NCBI RefSeq assembly: GCF_000295095.1
Contig: NZ_JH806632.1
Coordinates: forward strand, 666,951-730,950
From: Actinomyces timonensis DSM 23838
GTDB lineage: Bacteria > Actinomycetota > Actinomycetes > Actinomycetales > Actinomycetaceae
Reading direction: 5' to 3'
DNA length: 64,000 nucleotides
Positions within the stretch are counted from its first letter, which is position 1, and every line of letters begins with the position of its first letter. The translations under genes were made by a program, and so were the position numbers. Shown here one piece after another: positions 28,825 to 38,603 of the stretch. The notes below the pieces were generated by a model. The model saw only the letters and a program-made list of their open reading frames with translations. It made no database searches and was not told where the DNA came from.

Positions 28825-29642
28825 CCGCCATGACCCGCTCAGCGACCACGCCCACCCCTGCGCCCTCCTCCGCAGCCACCCACCGCCCGGAGCCCGGCAG
28901 CCCGAGCCCCTGGTCCGTCTACCGGGCCATGCTCCGCTGGCGCTTCTACTCCATCGGCCCCACCCTCCCGATCTTCGTCATCGTGCAGGCCCTCATGGCA
29001 GCAGGCATCATCGTCGGCTTCGGGCTTCTCATCCCGGGCATCGATTCCATGCCCTCCACTGCCCTGCTCATGTCCACCGGGGCGCCGACAGCCCTGCTCA
29101 TGACGGTCGGCCTCGTCGTGGTCCCCCAGGTGGTGGCGCAGGCGAGGGCCAACGGGGCCTTCGCCTACATGCGCGCCCTGCCGGTCCCGCGTCCGACGCT
29201 GCTCGTCACCGACCTCAGTCTGTGGACACTGATCGCGCTGCCGGGGATCGCGGTAGCCGTGGGAGTCGCATGGCTGCGCTTCGACATACCCCTGGATGCC
29301 GACTGGCCACTGCTCGTGACCGCATCACTCCTCGCCACAGTCATGGCCACGTCCGTCGGCTACGCGATCGCCGTGAGCCTTCAGCCCATGGTCGCGCAGG
29401 CGCTCACCCAGGTGCTCGTCTTCTTCATCCTCCTGTTCTCGCCCGTCACCTTCCCGGCCTCCCAACTGCCGCGCTGGTTCCAGTCCGTCCACGACTGGCT
29501 GCCCATCCGCCCAGCGGCAGACCTCCTGCGCGCGGGGCTCGCGCAGGACGCCTACGCCTGGCACGGCAGGGACCTCGCCATCCTCCTGGCCTGGATGCTC
29601 GTGAGCCTGGGGGTCTGCCTGCGGGCGCTCTCGCGGCGCTGA
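28821..29642 (+). CDS. ABC-2 type exporter permease
   Basis: Membrane component of 273 residues with six hydrophobic segments in the ABC-2 pattern, beginning after a 30-residue Pro/Ser-rich N-terminus: IFVIVQALMAAGIIVGFGLL, VGLVVVPQVVAQARANGAFAY-type coupling region, then helices ending with LAILLAWMLVSLGVCLRALS. The sequence SPVTFPASQLPRWFQSVHDWLP is the conserved re-entrant region of this family. Start overlaps the ATPase stop. Substrate unknown; TetR control suggests a toxic compound. Confidence 0.9.
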   Translation: MTAMTRSATTPTPAPSSAATHRPEPGSPSPWSVYRAMLRWRFYSIGPTLPIFVIVQALMAAGIIVGFGLLIPGIDSMPSTALLMSTGAPTALLMTVGLVVVPQVVAQARANGAFAYMRALPVPRPTLLVTDLSLWTLIALPGIAVAVGVAWLRFDIPLDADWPLLVTASLLATVMATSVGYAIAVSLQPMVAQALTQVLVFFILLFSPVTFPASQLPRWFQSVHDWLPIRPAADLLRAGLAQDAYAWHGRDLAILLAWMLVSLGVCLRALSRR

Positions 29643-29761
29643 TCCCCGCGACGTCGGGGAGCCAGACGAGCCATGCCAGCGCTGCGGGGCCAGGGATCCG
29701 GGGCGCCCCGGGGACGCCCGGGCCCTGGCTCCGCCGTCGGCCCGATGGATAGCCTGGAGGC

Positions 29762-30421
29762 ATGAGCCCTGATCCCCATGGAAGCAGTCGGACCGGCCCC
29801 TTCGACCCGCCCAGCGCCTCGAGCGGCCCGCGCATCCTCGTCGTCGCCGGGCACCCGGACGCGAAGAGCTTCTCGCACGCCCAGGCGCAGGCCTACGCCG
29901 CGCAGGCCGAGGACGCGGGGGCGCAGGTGACCCTCCTGGACCTCGCCGCTGAGCGATTCGATCCAGTGCTGAGGTTCGGCTACCGCGAGCACATGCCCGA
30001 CGACGCCTTCATCAACCGCTCCCAGGAGGCGCTCATCGACTGCGACCACCTCACCCTGGTCTTCCCGACCTGGTGGTCCGCCGAGCCCTCCCTCCTCAAG
30101 GGCTGGTTCGACCGCGTTCTCACCCCGGGTATCGCCTACCGCTACCGCACTGGGAAGCTGTCGCCGGAGAAGCTCCTCGCGGGCCGTACCGCCACGATCA
30201 TCACCACCTCCCACGGCCCGGCGGCATGGACGCGCTCGCCGGGGATGTCAGTGTGGAGGGTGAGCCGCGCCGTGCTGGGTTACTGCGGCATCAAGACGAC
30301 CCAGCGCCTGGTCCTGGGCGGCATGGAGGGCGAGAAGGACACGCCCGCCCGCCGCATGGCCTTCCTGGAGCAGGTGGCGACGGCGGCCCGCAAGGACGCG
30401 GCGGTGGCCCGCACACGCTGA
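29762..30421 (+). CDS. NAD(P)H-quinone oxidoreductase-like flavodoxin-fold protein
   Basis: Cytoplasmic flavoprotein of 219 residues of the NQO1/KefF/MdaB family. RILVVAGHPDAKSFSHAQ is the FMN/FAD phosphate loop, FPTWWSAEPSLLKGWFDRVL is the family signature (active-site W-W and the KGWFDR helix), and ITTSHGPAAW the third flavin-contacting loop. Likely two-electron reduction of quinones at the expense of NAD(P)H. The start has GGAGG almost touching it, so a slightly downstream start may be used. It follows the ABC-2 exporter after a 119-base gap with GC-rich hairpins, so it is probably separately transcribed. Confidence 0.88.
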   Translation: MSPDPHGSSRTGPFDPPSASSGPRILVVAGHPDAKSFSHAQAQAYAAQAEDAGAQVTLLDLAAERFDPVLRFGYREHMPDDAFINRSQEALIDCDHLTLVFPTWWSAEPSLLKGWFDRVLTPGIAYRYRTGKLSPEKLLAGRTATIITTSHGPAAWTRSPGMSVWRVSRAVLGYCGIKTTQRLVLGGMEGEKDTPARRMAFLEQVATAARKDAAVARTR

Positions 30422-30592
30422 GGGCGCCAGCGCGGGGACCAAGGGGGACGGTCGCGGGGCGGGCGTGGCCATCGCCACCTCGGGATATGCGGAGAGCGGA
30501 TACCGCGGGCTCTCGATCACGATCCCGCCACGGCCGCGAGCAGGACGGCTAGGGTTGCCGGCGCACCGCGCACCCGATGCAAGGAGAATCCT

Positions 30593-31576
30593 GTGACGAC
30601 TACCTGCGCAATGACCACCTCACGACGCGACGCCCTCAAGGTCGGCGGCCTGGTGGCCGCCAGCGGCGCGGCGATCCTCGGCGGCTCCGCCGTCATCGCC
30701 CCGAGCGCCGCCGCCTCCAGCCGGTTGGACACCGGCGTGCAGTTGGGCTCGGGCAGTGTGGGGACGCGCGCCGTGGTCCTGGACCAGCCATCGGTCCACT
30801 CCGAGGCCATGGCGACCGTGCGCCAGCTGCGCCTGGACATGTGGGCCAAGAACCCGCCGCTGCTCAGCGTCGACGGCTCAACAGGCGGCACCGTTCAGAG
30901 CTACGCCCAGGCCCAGGGGTACACGAGCGCCGAGGCCTACGCGAATGCCCTCGTCTGGGACCAGGACATGGAGCGCATCTCAGTGCAGCGCCTCGTGGAG
31001 TGCCTGGAGATGGGGAAGATCGAGCACAGCCGCCCCAACGGCGAGTCCTACAACACGGCCAAGGTCGGGGACGTGACCAACGGGACCTTCGAGATCCTGG
31101 CGGCGACGACGGACCAGTCGGCCACGATCTCCTCCGGGATCGGGATCTGGGCCGCCGAGTACGACAAGCTCGTCGCCGCCGGCGGCGCCTGGAACCACGA
31201 GACCGGGCACCTGCACACCCTGCTCAACCCGACGATCACGAATATCGCCTTCGCGGCCTCAGCCGGGTACTTCACCGGTGAGGGCCTGTGGGCCCGCTCG
31301 GCGTCGGCCGAGTCGGTGGGATGGTCCGGGATCTACGACGTCACCCTGGCCAACGGTGGCGGCTCGGCCTCCTCCGTGCCCGCGGGCTACCGGGCCCCGG
31401 CGCCCGCCACGTCCGAGCCGCCCAGCGCGCCTGCGTCGGCAGCACCGGCCGCCGCGGATTCGACGGCGGCGCCGAGCACCCCCGGCTCAGCCAGCACCGC
31501 GCCGCAGGCCCCCTCCTCGGAGTCCCCCCTGGAGTCGATCCTACGCGGACTGCGCGCCCTCCTCGGCGCCAAATAG
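30593..31576 (+). CDS. Tat-exported CAP/SCP-domain protein
   Basis: Secreted protein of 327 residues. The N-terminus has a clear twin-arginine signal: TSRRDALKVGG, a hydrophobic stretch and APSAAAS as likely cleavage region (about residue 42). The mature part fits the CAP (SCP/PR-1) fold: HETGHLHTLLNPTITNIAF near residue 200 corresponds to the H-x-x-N-L-L-N-P segment of that family. A Pro/Ala/Ser-rich linker and an amphipathic C-terminal helix (LESILRGLRALLG) follow. GTG 30593 is used because AAGGAG is 6 bases upstream. The extracellular role is unknown. Confidence 0.8.
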   Translation: MTTTCAMTTSRRDALKVGGLVAASGAAILGGSAVIAPSAAASSRLDTGVQLGSGSVGTRAVVLDQPSVHSEAMATVRQLRLDMWAKNPPLLSVDGSTGGTVQSYAQAQGYTSAEAYANALVWDQDMERISVQRLVECLEMGKIEHSRPNGESYNTAKVGDVTNGTFEILAATTDQSATISSGIGIWAAEYDKLVAAGGAWNHETGHLHTLLNPTITNIAFAASAGYFTGEGLWARSASAESVGWSGIYDVTLANGGGSASSVPAGYRAPAPATSEPPSAPASAAPAAADSTAAPSTPGSASTAPQAPSSESPLESILRGLRALLGAK

Positions 31577-33193
31577 GAGTCGGGGGCGGCGGGCATCGGT
31601 CGCCCTGACTCGTCGAGGCGTGTGGGCCACCCGGGACAGGTTCTCGGGTGGCCCACACGCCTCATTGATGCGGGATCGGGATGGAGCCGGCTCAGCGGCC
31701 CGAGCGGCGGGGCGGTGCGAGGCCCGCTTCTGGCCCTGGCGCCCGGCCCCCGCTCGGCGCCCGCCGTGCGGGCCGCCACGGCGCCCCTCCTGATGCCCGC
31801 CGCGACGCCCCTCCTGATGCGCAGTCTGGCGGGAGCCCTCCCCCGCCCTGCGGCCGTGCGCGCCGCGGGCCGGCGCCTGGGCGCCAGCGCCGGTGGGGCG
31901 GCCGCCCTTGATTGCGACGCCGTCGGGCATGTCCTCGGCGGCGACGCGCTCGGCCTGCTCTCCCACGAGGGCGGCGACGGCGTCGTCGTCGGGACGCACG
32001 CGCTCCATCTCGGCCTTGATGCGGGCCTTCTTGAGGAGCACCTGAACGTCCTTGCGCTGCTCGGGCAGGACGAGGGTGACCACGGTGCCCGAGGCGCCCG
32101 CGCGCGCGGTGCGGCCCGAGCGGTGCAGGTAGGCCTTGTGCTCGGCGGGCGGGTCGACGTGGACGACGAGCTCGACACCGGAGACGTCGATCCCGCGGGC
32201 GGCGATGTCGGTGGCGACCATGACGCGCACGGCCCCCGAGGTGAACGCGCTCATGGCCCGCTGGCGGGCGCCCTGGCTCATATTGCCCTGGAGCTCGACG
32301 GCGGGGATGCCCGCGCCCACGAGCTTGCGGGCCAGGCGGCGGGCGAGGTGCTTGGTGCGGGTGAAAAGGATGCGCTGGCCGGTCCCGGAGGCCAGACGCG
32401 TGACGACGCCGTCCTTGGCGGTCTTGTCCGCCAGCAGCCAGACGCGGTGGTCCATATCCGTCACCGGGGAGGAAGCGGGGTCGACGGCGTGCTGGAGGGG
32501 CTTGTGGAGGAACTCGCGGACGATGGCGTCCACACCGTTGTCGAGGGTGGCGGAGAAGAGCATCCGCTGGCCGTCGGCGGGGGTGGCGCGCAGGATGCGG
32601 CGCACGCTGGGCAGGAAGCCGAGGTCGGCCATGTGGTCGGCCTCGTCGATGACGGTGATGCTCACCTCGTCCAGGTTGCAGTGGCCCTGGGCGATGAGGT
32701 CGAGGAGGCGCCCGGGACAGGCGACGACGATGTCCACGCCCGCGCGCAGGGCTTTGACCTGCGGGTTCTGGTTGACGCCGCCGAAGATCGTCGTGACGGT
32801 CAGGTCGAGGGCGGCGGCCAGCGGTGTGATGGTCTCGGCGATCTGGAGGGCGAGCTCGCGGGTGGGGGCCAGGACGAGGCCGATGGGGTGGCTGGCGCGG
32901 GCGCAGTCCTCGTCGGCGAGGCGCTGGACGAGGGGCAGGGAGAAGGCGAGGGTCTTGCCGCTGCCGGTGCGGCCCCGGCCGAGGACGTCGCGCCCGGCGA
33001 GGGTGTCGCGGAGGGTGGCGGACTGGATGGGGAAGGGAGTGGTGAATCCGCGCGCGGCGAGGTCGGCGACGAGATCGGGGTCGACGCCGAGGCTGGCGAA
33101 GTTTGGGGCGGGGGCCTTCCGACCGGCGGAGGAGGCCGGGGAGGCGGATGCGGAGGAAGCGGGCGCGCTGGGGCGCTTGCGGGTGGCGGGCAC
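31541..33193 (-). CDS. DEAD-box RNA helicase (3' end uncertain)
   Basis: ATP-dependent RNA helicase. Q motif FTTPFPIQSATL, motif I GRTGSGKT, motif II IDEADHMADLG, motif III FSATLD, motif V ATDIAARGIDV and motif VI HRSGRTARAG are all present, followed by a basic Gly/Arg-rich tail. GTG 33193 is chosen because CAGGAC precedes it and homologues begin with a similar PATRKRP sequence; in-frame extension to 33409 looks non-coding. The frame runs through the 19-base hairpin at 31615-31663 and 36 bases into the convergent CAP gene. The expected R-S-G-R-stop ending is readable in another frame near 31695, so a 3' frameshift is suspected. Confidence 0.9.
   Translation of the reverse strand: MPATRKRPSAPASSASASPASSAGRKAPAPNFASLGVDPDLVADLAARGFTTPFPIQSATLRDTLAGRDVLGRGRTGSGKTLAFSLPLVQRLADEDCARASHPIGLVLAPTRELALQIAETITPLAAALDLTVTTIFGGVNQNPQVKALRAGVDIVVACPGRLLDLIAQGHCNLDEVSITVIDEADHMADLGFLPSVRRILRATPADGQRMLFSATLDNGVDAIVREFLHKPLQHAVDPASSPVTDMDHRVWLLADKTAKDGVVTRLASGTGQRILFTRTKHLARRLARKLVGAGIPAVELQGNMSQGARQRAMSAFTSGAVRVMVATDIAARGIDVSGVELVVHVDPPAEHKAYLHRSGRTARAGASGTVVTLVLPEQRKDVQVLLKKARIKAEMERVRPDDDAVAALVGEQAERVAAEDMPDGVAIKGGRPTGAGAQAPARGAHGRRAGEGSRQTAHQEGRRGGHQEGRRGGPHGGRRAGAGRQGQKRASHRPAARAAEPAPSRSRINEACGPPENLSRVAHTPRRVRATDARRPRLLFGAEEGAQSA
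31615..31663. terminator. Strong bidirectional hairpin terminator
   Basis: A perfect 19-base stem (GAGGCGTGTGGGCCACCCG against its complement) with an 11-base loop lies 38 bases past the CAP gene stop and at the end of the convergent helicase gene. Confidence 0.9.
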
Positions 33194-33508
33194 GAGGGGT
33201 CCTGTCTGGATTGGGGCGGCGCCGCGCCGGTGGGCGGGCGCAGCGCTGCGGGGTGCCGGCATCGGGGCTCGACGGCGTCGCCCGCCCTCACGGGGCCTGG
33301 GACGATCCGGAGCCGGGGCACCAGCCTGGCCGCGGCATGCCGCCGGGCCGGCCGCCATCCTCTCAGGCTGGGGCCCACCCCGCCATGACCCGCGCCGTCC
33401 TGCGGCCAACGACGCGTGTGACCCCCGTCGCGCCCGCGATGACGGCGGCGCGACATTCTCTCACAGGCCAAGAATGTGCTTGCACCCCAGGACGGCCATC
33501 GGCCCTTC
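33194..33508. other. Spacer upstream of the helicase gene
   Basis: This 315-base stretch is GC-rich and contains only fragments of open frames. I see no gene, repeat or clear promoter. It should carry the helicase promoter and the end of the EamA transcript. Confidence 0.4.
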
Positions 33509-34414
33509 TCAGGACCTCCCGGCGAGGGCGACGGCGAAGCTGACGAGGATGAGGCCGGCGAGCTCACCGAAATTGGGCATCTGGCGCAGCATGACGATTC
33601 CCACCACCATCGAGGTCGCCGGCATGAGGGATGCCAGGAGGCTGAAGGTGTCAGCGCTCAAGCGCCCGAGGTTGATCTGGTCGAGGGCGTAGGGGATGAC
33701 CGTGGAGAGCACCGCGACTCCGAGCACCGCCAGGGCCGTCCCCGCGGAGGAGAAGGCCCCGGACGCGGTCGTCGCCGCCAGGGGTGTGTAGAACAGCGCG
33801 CCTGCCGCCGTCCCCACGGCGAGCGCGTCCATTCCCGCCCCGCCGGTGGCGACCTTGCGCCCCAGGAGGATGTACCCGGCCCAGGAGGACCCCGCCCCGA
33901 TGGCCAGGATCATGCCCATGCGATGCGCGGGATCGGAGAGGTCGAGCCCCACACCGGAGATCGAGGCGACGCCAGCCATGGCGAGCCCTGCCGCGACCCT
34001 TGGCCGCCAGCCCCTGCCGGTGACGACGGCGACGATGACCGGCCCCAGGAACTCCAGGGAGACGGCCGTTCCCATGGGCAGGTAGGAGATCGAGGCGTAG
34101 AAGAGGACGTTCATCGTCGCTGTGGCGACCCCGAAGGCCGCGGACACCCCCAGCACCCGACGCGTCCAGGCGCGCCCGTCCTTCCTCGGTCTCCATGGCC
34201 GGCGCCAGGCGAGCAGCACGAGTGTGCCGATGGTCACGCGCCACCAGGCGACCGTGGCCGGGGGCATGACGCCGAACAGGCCCACCGCGAATCCGGCGCC
34301 CATGTAGGTGGACACGGCTGTGGCGATGAAGATGCCCGGGGCGGGAACGGCCGTCAGCGCAGCACCGATCCGGCTGGCCTGACGGCCGCGCTGACGGGGT
34401 GGGGGCGGGAGCAC
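33509..34414 (-). CDS. EamA/RhtA-type DMT-family exporter
   Basis: Membrane protein of 301 residues with ten hydrophobic segments in two EamA repeats. The segments FYASISYLPMGTAVSLEFLGPVIVA (given here in part as SYLPMGTAVSLEFLGP) and VLSTVIPYALDQINLGRLS are typical of the RhtA threonine/homoserine exporter branch. Probable amino-acid or metabolite efflux. The GTG start at 34414 has no strong ribosome site, and a later start before the first helix is possible. Confidence 0.85.
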   Translation of the reverse strand: MLPPPPRQRGRQASRIGAALTAVPAPGIFIATAVSTYMGAGFAVGLFGVMPPATVAWWRVTIGTLVLLAWRRPWRPRKDGRAWTRRVLGVSAAFGVATATMNVLFYASISYLPMGTAVSLEFLGPVIVAVVTGRGWRPRVAAGLAMAGVASISGVGLDLSDPAHRMGMILAIGAGSSWAGYILLGRKVATGGAGMDALAVGTAAGALFYTPLAATTASGAFSSAGTALAVLGVAVLSTVIPYALDQINLGRLSADTFSLLASLMPATSMVVGIVMLRQMPNFGELAGLILVSFAVALAGRS

Positions 34415-34505
34415 GGGCCCATTGTCTCGCTCGTGCTGGCCGCCCCGACCGCGGTCTCCCTGAGCGCGCGCCCTCCTCTGGTGCCTGGTGGCTCACCCGC
34501 GACCC

Positions 34506-35462
34506 TCAGCCCAGGAGGGCAGCGGCGAAGAGGACGACGGGGGCGAATCCCGCCGTCGTGATGAGGACCGTGTCCCGGGCGAGGCCGGTGGCCCGCTCGT
34601 AGCGGGAGGCGTACATGAAGATGTTCTGCGCGGTGGGCAGGCAGGCCGTAGTGACGGGTACGAGCAGCGCCGCGCCGCGCAGCCCCAGGAGCGCGCCGAC
34701 GGCGAGGGCGAGGACGGGGGCCACGAGCAGTTTCCAGCCCACCGCCCACCACAGCGCGGGGCCTGCCGGGGGCGGCGCCTCGCCAACCAGGCCTCCCCGG
34801 GGCGCGCGCCGCGAGTCGGCCAGGCTCAACCCCAGGGCGAGCATCATGAGGGGAACGGCCATGCGCCCCAGCAGGCCCAGGACCTCGGCGGGGGTCCCGC
34901 CGGCGATATCCGCCAGGTCCCAATCGGCCAGGTTGATGGCGGTGCCCGTCGCCACCCCGATGAGCAGCGGGTTGCGCAGCGGCGCGAGGGTGCGCCGCGC
35001 GGGGGTCTGGCAGCGCCTGCCCGTGACGATGTCGAGGATCGCGAAGGAGACCGGCGTGATGATGAGGAGCTGGAGCAGGAGGATCGGCGCGATCGGCGTC
35101 GCGTCCCCGACGACGAGGATCGCCACCGGGATGCCCAGGTTCGCGGCGTTGACGTAGCCCGAGGCCAGAGCCCCGATGAGAGCGCTGGCGGTGTCGCGCC
35201 CGAGGACCCAGCGGTGGAGTGACCAGGCGCTCGTGATCGTGAGGATCTCGGCGATGATGGCGGCCAGCGCCCGCGCGGAGACGACGGCGCCGAGGTCGGC
35301 GCCCGCCAGGGTCGTCACCATGAGGGCTGGGGTGGCGGCGAAGAAGGCAAGGCGCGTGAGCACGCGGTCGGATCGGGGCGGCAGGGCGCTCGTGCGCCCG
35401 AGGACCCACCCGATGGCGATGACGACGGCGAAGACCGCCAGCCCGCTGGTGATCCTCAGCAT
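34506..35462 (-). CDS. AEC-family (auxin efflux carrier-like) transporter
   Basis: Membrane transporter of 318 residues with about ten helices in the BART/AEC layout. LTRLAFFAATPALMVTTLA and YVNAANLGIPVAILVVGD (N-A-A-N-x-G-I-P) are the family's signature segments, and ACLPTAQNIFMYASRY near the end mirrors them. Bacterial members transport carboxylates such as malate; specificity here is unknown. It starts at ATG 35462 and lies upstream of the EamA gene on the same strand with a 91-base gap. Confidence 0.88.
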   Translation of the reverse strand: MLRITSGLAVFAVVIAIGWVLGRTSALPPRSDRVLTRLAFFAATPALMVTTLAGADLGAVVSARALAAIIAEILTITSAWSLHRWVLGRDTASALIGALASGYVNAANLGIPVAILVVGDATPIAPILLLQLLIITPVSFAILDIVTGRRCQTPARRTLAPLRNPLLIGVATGTAINLADWDLADIAGGTPAEVLGLLGRMAVPLMMLALGLSLADSRRAPRGGLVGEAPPPAGPALWWAVGWKLLVAPVLALAVGALLGLRGAALLVPVTTACLPTAQNIFMYASRYERATGLARDTVLITTAGFAPVVLFAAALLG

Positions 35463-35513
35463 GATCTCAACACGGTCTCAGCACCGTCTCAGCCCAGCAT
35501 CAGCACGGCGCGC

Positions 35514-36503
35514 TCACGAGGCCGGCTCGAGGTCGGCCCAGGCTCCCACGTGATCGGAGACGACGAAGGCCCGGGTTCCCCAGGCGGCGGCGCGCAGGAG
35601 GGGCGCGCCCGCCGCATCAGCAGAGCCCGGGGAGCCCACTGCGCCTGACGCGCCCGGAGCGCCCGGCAGGCCGTCGGCGCCCGTTGGCCAGGGATCGGTG
35701 AGGAGGTGGTCGATGCGCTCGCGCGGCCGCCAGGCGGGGAAGGTCGGCCCTTCCCCCAGGGGCCGGGCCACCCCGGTGGAGGCGACGCCGCCCGGCCCCA
35801 TGTTGAGGTCGCCCGCGAGCAGGCGCGGCCCGGGCAGGGTGGTCAGCGCCGCCCAGGCGGCGGCGAGCTGCCGGGCGGCCATGCCGGTGCGGGTGGCCAG
35901 GTGCGTGGAGGCCAGCGTGAGCGAGCCCGCCGGGCCCGCTCCCGGCGCGTCGATCCGGGCGGCGAGCATGGTGCGGGCGGTGGAGGTGTCGAGGTGATAG
36001 GAGCGCGGGTTCCAGGCTCGCTCGCCGCGCAGGCTGATCGTGGCAGGGCCGCGGCCGAGGCGGCGCACGTGCCAGGAGCGCACCGCCAGCCGCGACAGGA
36101 TCGCGTTGCCGAATCCGGCGGGCCCGCGCCCGGTGACCAGGTGGACGGGGGCGAGGATGTCATCCCAGGCGCGCTCCAGCGGCGAGCGCAGGGGCCGGCG
36201 CCTCATGCCGACGACGGGCCCGGCCCAGGCCGCGGCGAAGCGGTGGTGCTCCCAGCCGAGCATGCGTGCGAGCTCGCCAGCCTGGTCGAGCCCGCCGGAG
36301 CGCTTCTGGCGCATGTCGACCTCCTGGAGGGCGACGACGTCGGGCGCGAGATCGGCGATCTGGGTGGCCAGTGCCTCCAGCACCGCCCGGGCTGTGGCGG
36401 GGTCGGTGATATCGGCGCCCGCGAGAGCCGCGGTGGCGGCGTCCTGCTCCGCGCCAGCGCCGGGGAGGCAGTGCTGGAGGTTGAGGCTGAGCACCCGGAT
36501 CAT
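35514..36503 (-). CDS. Endonuclease/exonuclease/phosphatase (EEP) family hydrolase
   Basis: Cytoplasmic metal-dependent hydrolase of 329 residues. Motifs in order: SLNLQHC (Asn metal ligand), PDVVALQEVD (Glu metal ligand), ASTHLATRTGMAARQ (catalytic His), AGDLNMGP (D-x-N) and a C-terminal VSDHVGAWADL (Asp-His). This is the complete EEP active site. A Gly/Ala/Pro-rich insert lies near residues 275-300. No export signal is evident. Substrate (DNA, phosphoinositide-like lipid or nucleotide) unknown. It ends 51 bases before the AEC gene. Confidence 0.88.
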   Translation of the reverse strand: MIRVLSLNLQHCLPGAGAEQDAATAALAGADITDPATARAVLEALATQIADLAPDVVALQEVDMRQKRSGGLDQAGELARMLGWEHHRFAAAWAGPVVGMRRRPLRSPLERAWDDILAPVHLVTGRGPAGFGNAILSRLAVRSWHVRRLGRGPATISLRGERAWNPRSYHLDTSTARTMLAARIDAPGAGPAGSLTLASTHLATRTGMAARQLAAAWAALTTLPGPRLLAGDLNMGPGGVASTGVARPLGEGPTFPAWRPRERIDHLLTDPWPTGADGLPGAPGASGAVGSPGSADAAGAPLLRAAAWGTRAFVVSDHVGAWADLEPAS

Positions 36504-36512
36504 GCGCGCTCC

Positions 36513-37046
36513 TCAGCTGTCCTGGGCTGCGGCGTCGGCCTCGAAGGTGAGGCTGACGGAGTTCATGCAGTAGCGCTGCCCGGTGGGGGTGCGCGGGGCG
36601 TCGTCGAAGACGTGGCCGAGGTGGGAGTCGCAGGTGGCGCAGCGCACCTCGGTGCGCACCATCCCGTGGGAGGTGTCGCGCAGGAGGGTGACGGCCTCGG
36701 AGTCGGCGGGGTCGTAGAAGGAGGGCCAGCCGCAGCCGGACTCGAACTTGGTGGCCGAGCGGAAGAGCTCGGCGCCGCAGCCGCGGCAGCGGTAGACGCC
36801 GACGCGCTTCTCATCAAGGAGGTCGCCGGTGAAGGCGCGCTCGGTGCCGGCCTCGCGCAGCACGTGGTACTCCAAGGGGTCCAGGAGCGCGCGCCACTGG
36901 GCGTCAGTGCGGGCGATGGCGGCGGGGTCGAGGCGCGGGGCCACCGGCTCAGGGGCGGCGCTGTCGATGGGGCCGACTGAGTCGGCGGTGCCAGCGGCGC
37001 CGACGGCGTCGTTCATGGGGGCATCGGGGTCATGGGTCGTGCTCAC
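36513..37046 (-). CDS. msrB: Peptide-methionine (R)-S-oxide reductase
   Basis: Repair enzyme of 177 residues reducing methionine-R-sulfoxide in proteins. Zinc cysteines C87/C90 (CRGC) and C136/C139 (CATC), the substrate loop [10 protein letters not shown] and the catalytic RYCMNSVSL (C160) are all present. GTG 37046 is used because GGAGG lies about 11 bases upstream; the ATG at 37016 has no ribosome site. The Ala/Pro-rich first 45 residues are an extension relative to typical MsrB. It is separated by 9 bases from the EEP hydrolase gene and probably co-transcribed with it. Confidence 0.95.
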   Translation of the reverse strand: MSTTHDPDAPMNDAVGAAGTADSVGPIDSAAPEPVAPRLDPAAIARTDAQWRALLDPLEYHVLREAGTERAFTGDLLDEKRVGVYRCRGCGAELFRSATKFESGCGWPSFYDPADSEAVTLLRDTSHGMVRTEVRCATCDSHLGHVFDDAPRTPTGQRYCMNSVSLTFEADAAAQDS

Positions 37047-37099
37047 GGGCCCATGGTCCTCCCGCACCCGTGCGCGGCGCGAGCCCGGCGGCAGGGTTT

Positions 37100-38410
37100 T
37101 CACGATCCGGGAACCGGCCCATCCGCGGGCCCGGTCGGCTCCGAATCGTCTGCCTCGCCGTCGGCACCACTGGCCTCCTGCGGCAGGCCGGGGGCATCCA
37201 CCTCGGCGACGTCGGAGGAGCCGGGGGAAGTCTCGATGCGGATGCGGGTGCGCGGCAGGGCCTCGGGGGCCTCGCGCTGCAGCCAGACGAGGATCTCCTC
37301 GCGCACATGCGCGCGCAGGGCGCCGACGTCGAGGGGGTTGCGCCCGGAGACGGCGATGCGCAGCATGACCGTGGCGGTGGAGGTGTCGAGCACGGACAGG
37401 GTGGCCAGGCGCCCATCCCACAGGGGCGTTCCGGCGACGATATGCGCGAGTTGGGCGCGGATGTCCTCGATGGGTGCCCGCCAGTCGAGGGCGAGGTCGA
37501 CGGAACCCGTGTACTGGGTGGAGCGGCGAGACCAGTTCTCGAAGGGGTTCTGGGTGAAATGCGTTGATGGCAGGATGAGGCGGCGGTCGTCCCAGGTGCG
37601 CATGACCACGTAGGTCAGGGTGATCTCCTCGATGACGCCCTGCTGGTCCTTCTGGACGACGACGGTGTCCCCCACTCTGATGGCGTCGGTGCTGGCGAGC
37701 TGGATGCCCGCGAAGACATTTCCCAGCGCGGACTGGGCGGCGAGACCCATGACCACCGAGACGATGCCAGCGGAGGCGAGCAGGGAGCCCATGGCGACCC
37801 GGGCGGCGGGAAAGGTCATGATGACGCCGACCATCCCGCAGATGATGATGAGGGCCTTGGCCACGCGCCGCAGGATCTGGGCCTGGGTCGTCACGCGGTT
37901 GGTGCGCCCGGGCTCGCCGCGGGCGCGCACGCCCTCGACGACGATCCCCTCGACGGCCTTGGTCAGGGAGACGACGAGGAGCGTGAGGGCGGCGATGACC
38001 GCGATGAGCAGCACGTGGAGCGCCTCGGTGGTCCACCCGGGGGCGACGCCGTCCTTGCTGAGGGCGGGCACGGCGATCTGCCCTCCGATATACCCTCCGA
38101 CCACTGCTCCCAGGGCGACCATCGGGATGCGGCAGTGCTCGACGAAATGCGTGTAGAAACTGCGGCGCCGGGACATGACGCGCAAGGCGAAGACGAGGGC
38201 GACGGCGATGACCGCCCCCGCCAGCGCGGCGGCGCCGACCCTCCACACCAGGGAGAACACGTCGAAAGTGGTCTCCGCGACCACTTGGACCGCATCGGGC
38301 GTCGCCGTGGCGCTCGGGGTGGGAGTGGCCGAGGGATCGAGCGGGGGCGAGGGGACAGGCGTGACGGACGGGCTGGGGATCGGGGTCGGGGAGGGGACCG
38401 GCGTCGTCAT
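37100..38410 (-). CDS. MscS-type mechanosensitive channel
   Basis: Membrane channel of 436 residues. A Pro/Ser/Thr-rich N-terminus of about 45 residues precedes four or so helices; the pore helix [31 protein letters not shown] is present (G/A-packed, shown here by [15 protein letters not shown]) followed by the beta domain [21 protein letters not shown] and an [17 protein letters not shown] segment typical of MscS. A charged tail closes the protein. ATG 38410 is chosen over upstream frame extension. Likely osmotic safety valve; divergent from the permease-prefix protein gene. Confidence 0.9.
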   Translation of the reverse strand: MTTPVPSPTPIPSPSVTPVPSPPLDPSATPTPSATATPDAVQVVAETTFDVFSLVWRVGAAALAGAVIAVALVFALRVMSRRRSFYTHFVEHCRIPMVALGAVVGGYIGGQIAVPALSKDGVAPGWTTEALHVLLIAVIAALTLLVVSLTKAVEGIVVEGVRARGEPGRTNRVTTQAQILRRVAKALIIICGMVGVIMTFPAARVAMGSLLASAGIVSVVMGLAAQSALGNVFAGIQLASTDAIRVGDTVVVQKDQQGVIEEITLTYVVMRTWDDRRLILPSTHFTQNPFENWSRRSTQYTGSVDLALDWRAPIEDIRAQLAHIVAGTPLWDGRLATLSVLDTSTATVMLRIAVSGRNPLDVGALRAHVREEILVWLQREAPEALPRTRIRIETSPGSSDVAEVDAPGLPQEASGADGEADDSEPTGPADGPVPGS

Positions 38411-38603
38411 GGGGCCAGCGTACGAGGAGGGGTGTGTCGCCGCCTCATGCGAGGGTCGATAGCGCGGGCGCTCCGACGTAGTATCGATCCTCATCGGCGA
38501 CCGCGCGCCATGGCGGCGCGACCCGCGCGGCGCAGGCCCGCCCGCCACTGGCCGTCAGTCCCTCCCACCCTGCCCGATCCCACGACAAGCGAAGAGAGCA
38601 CCA

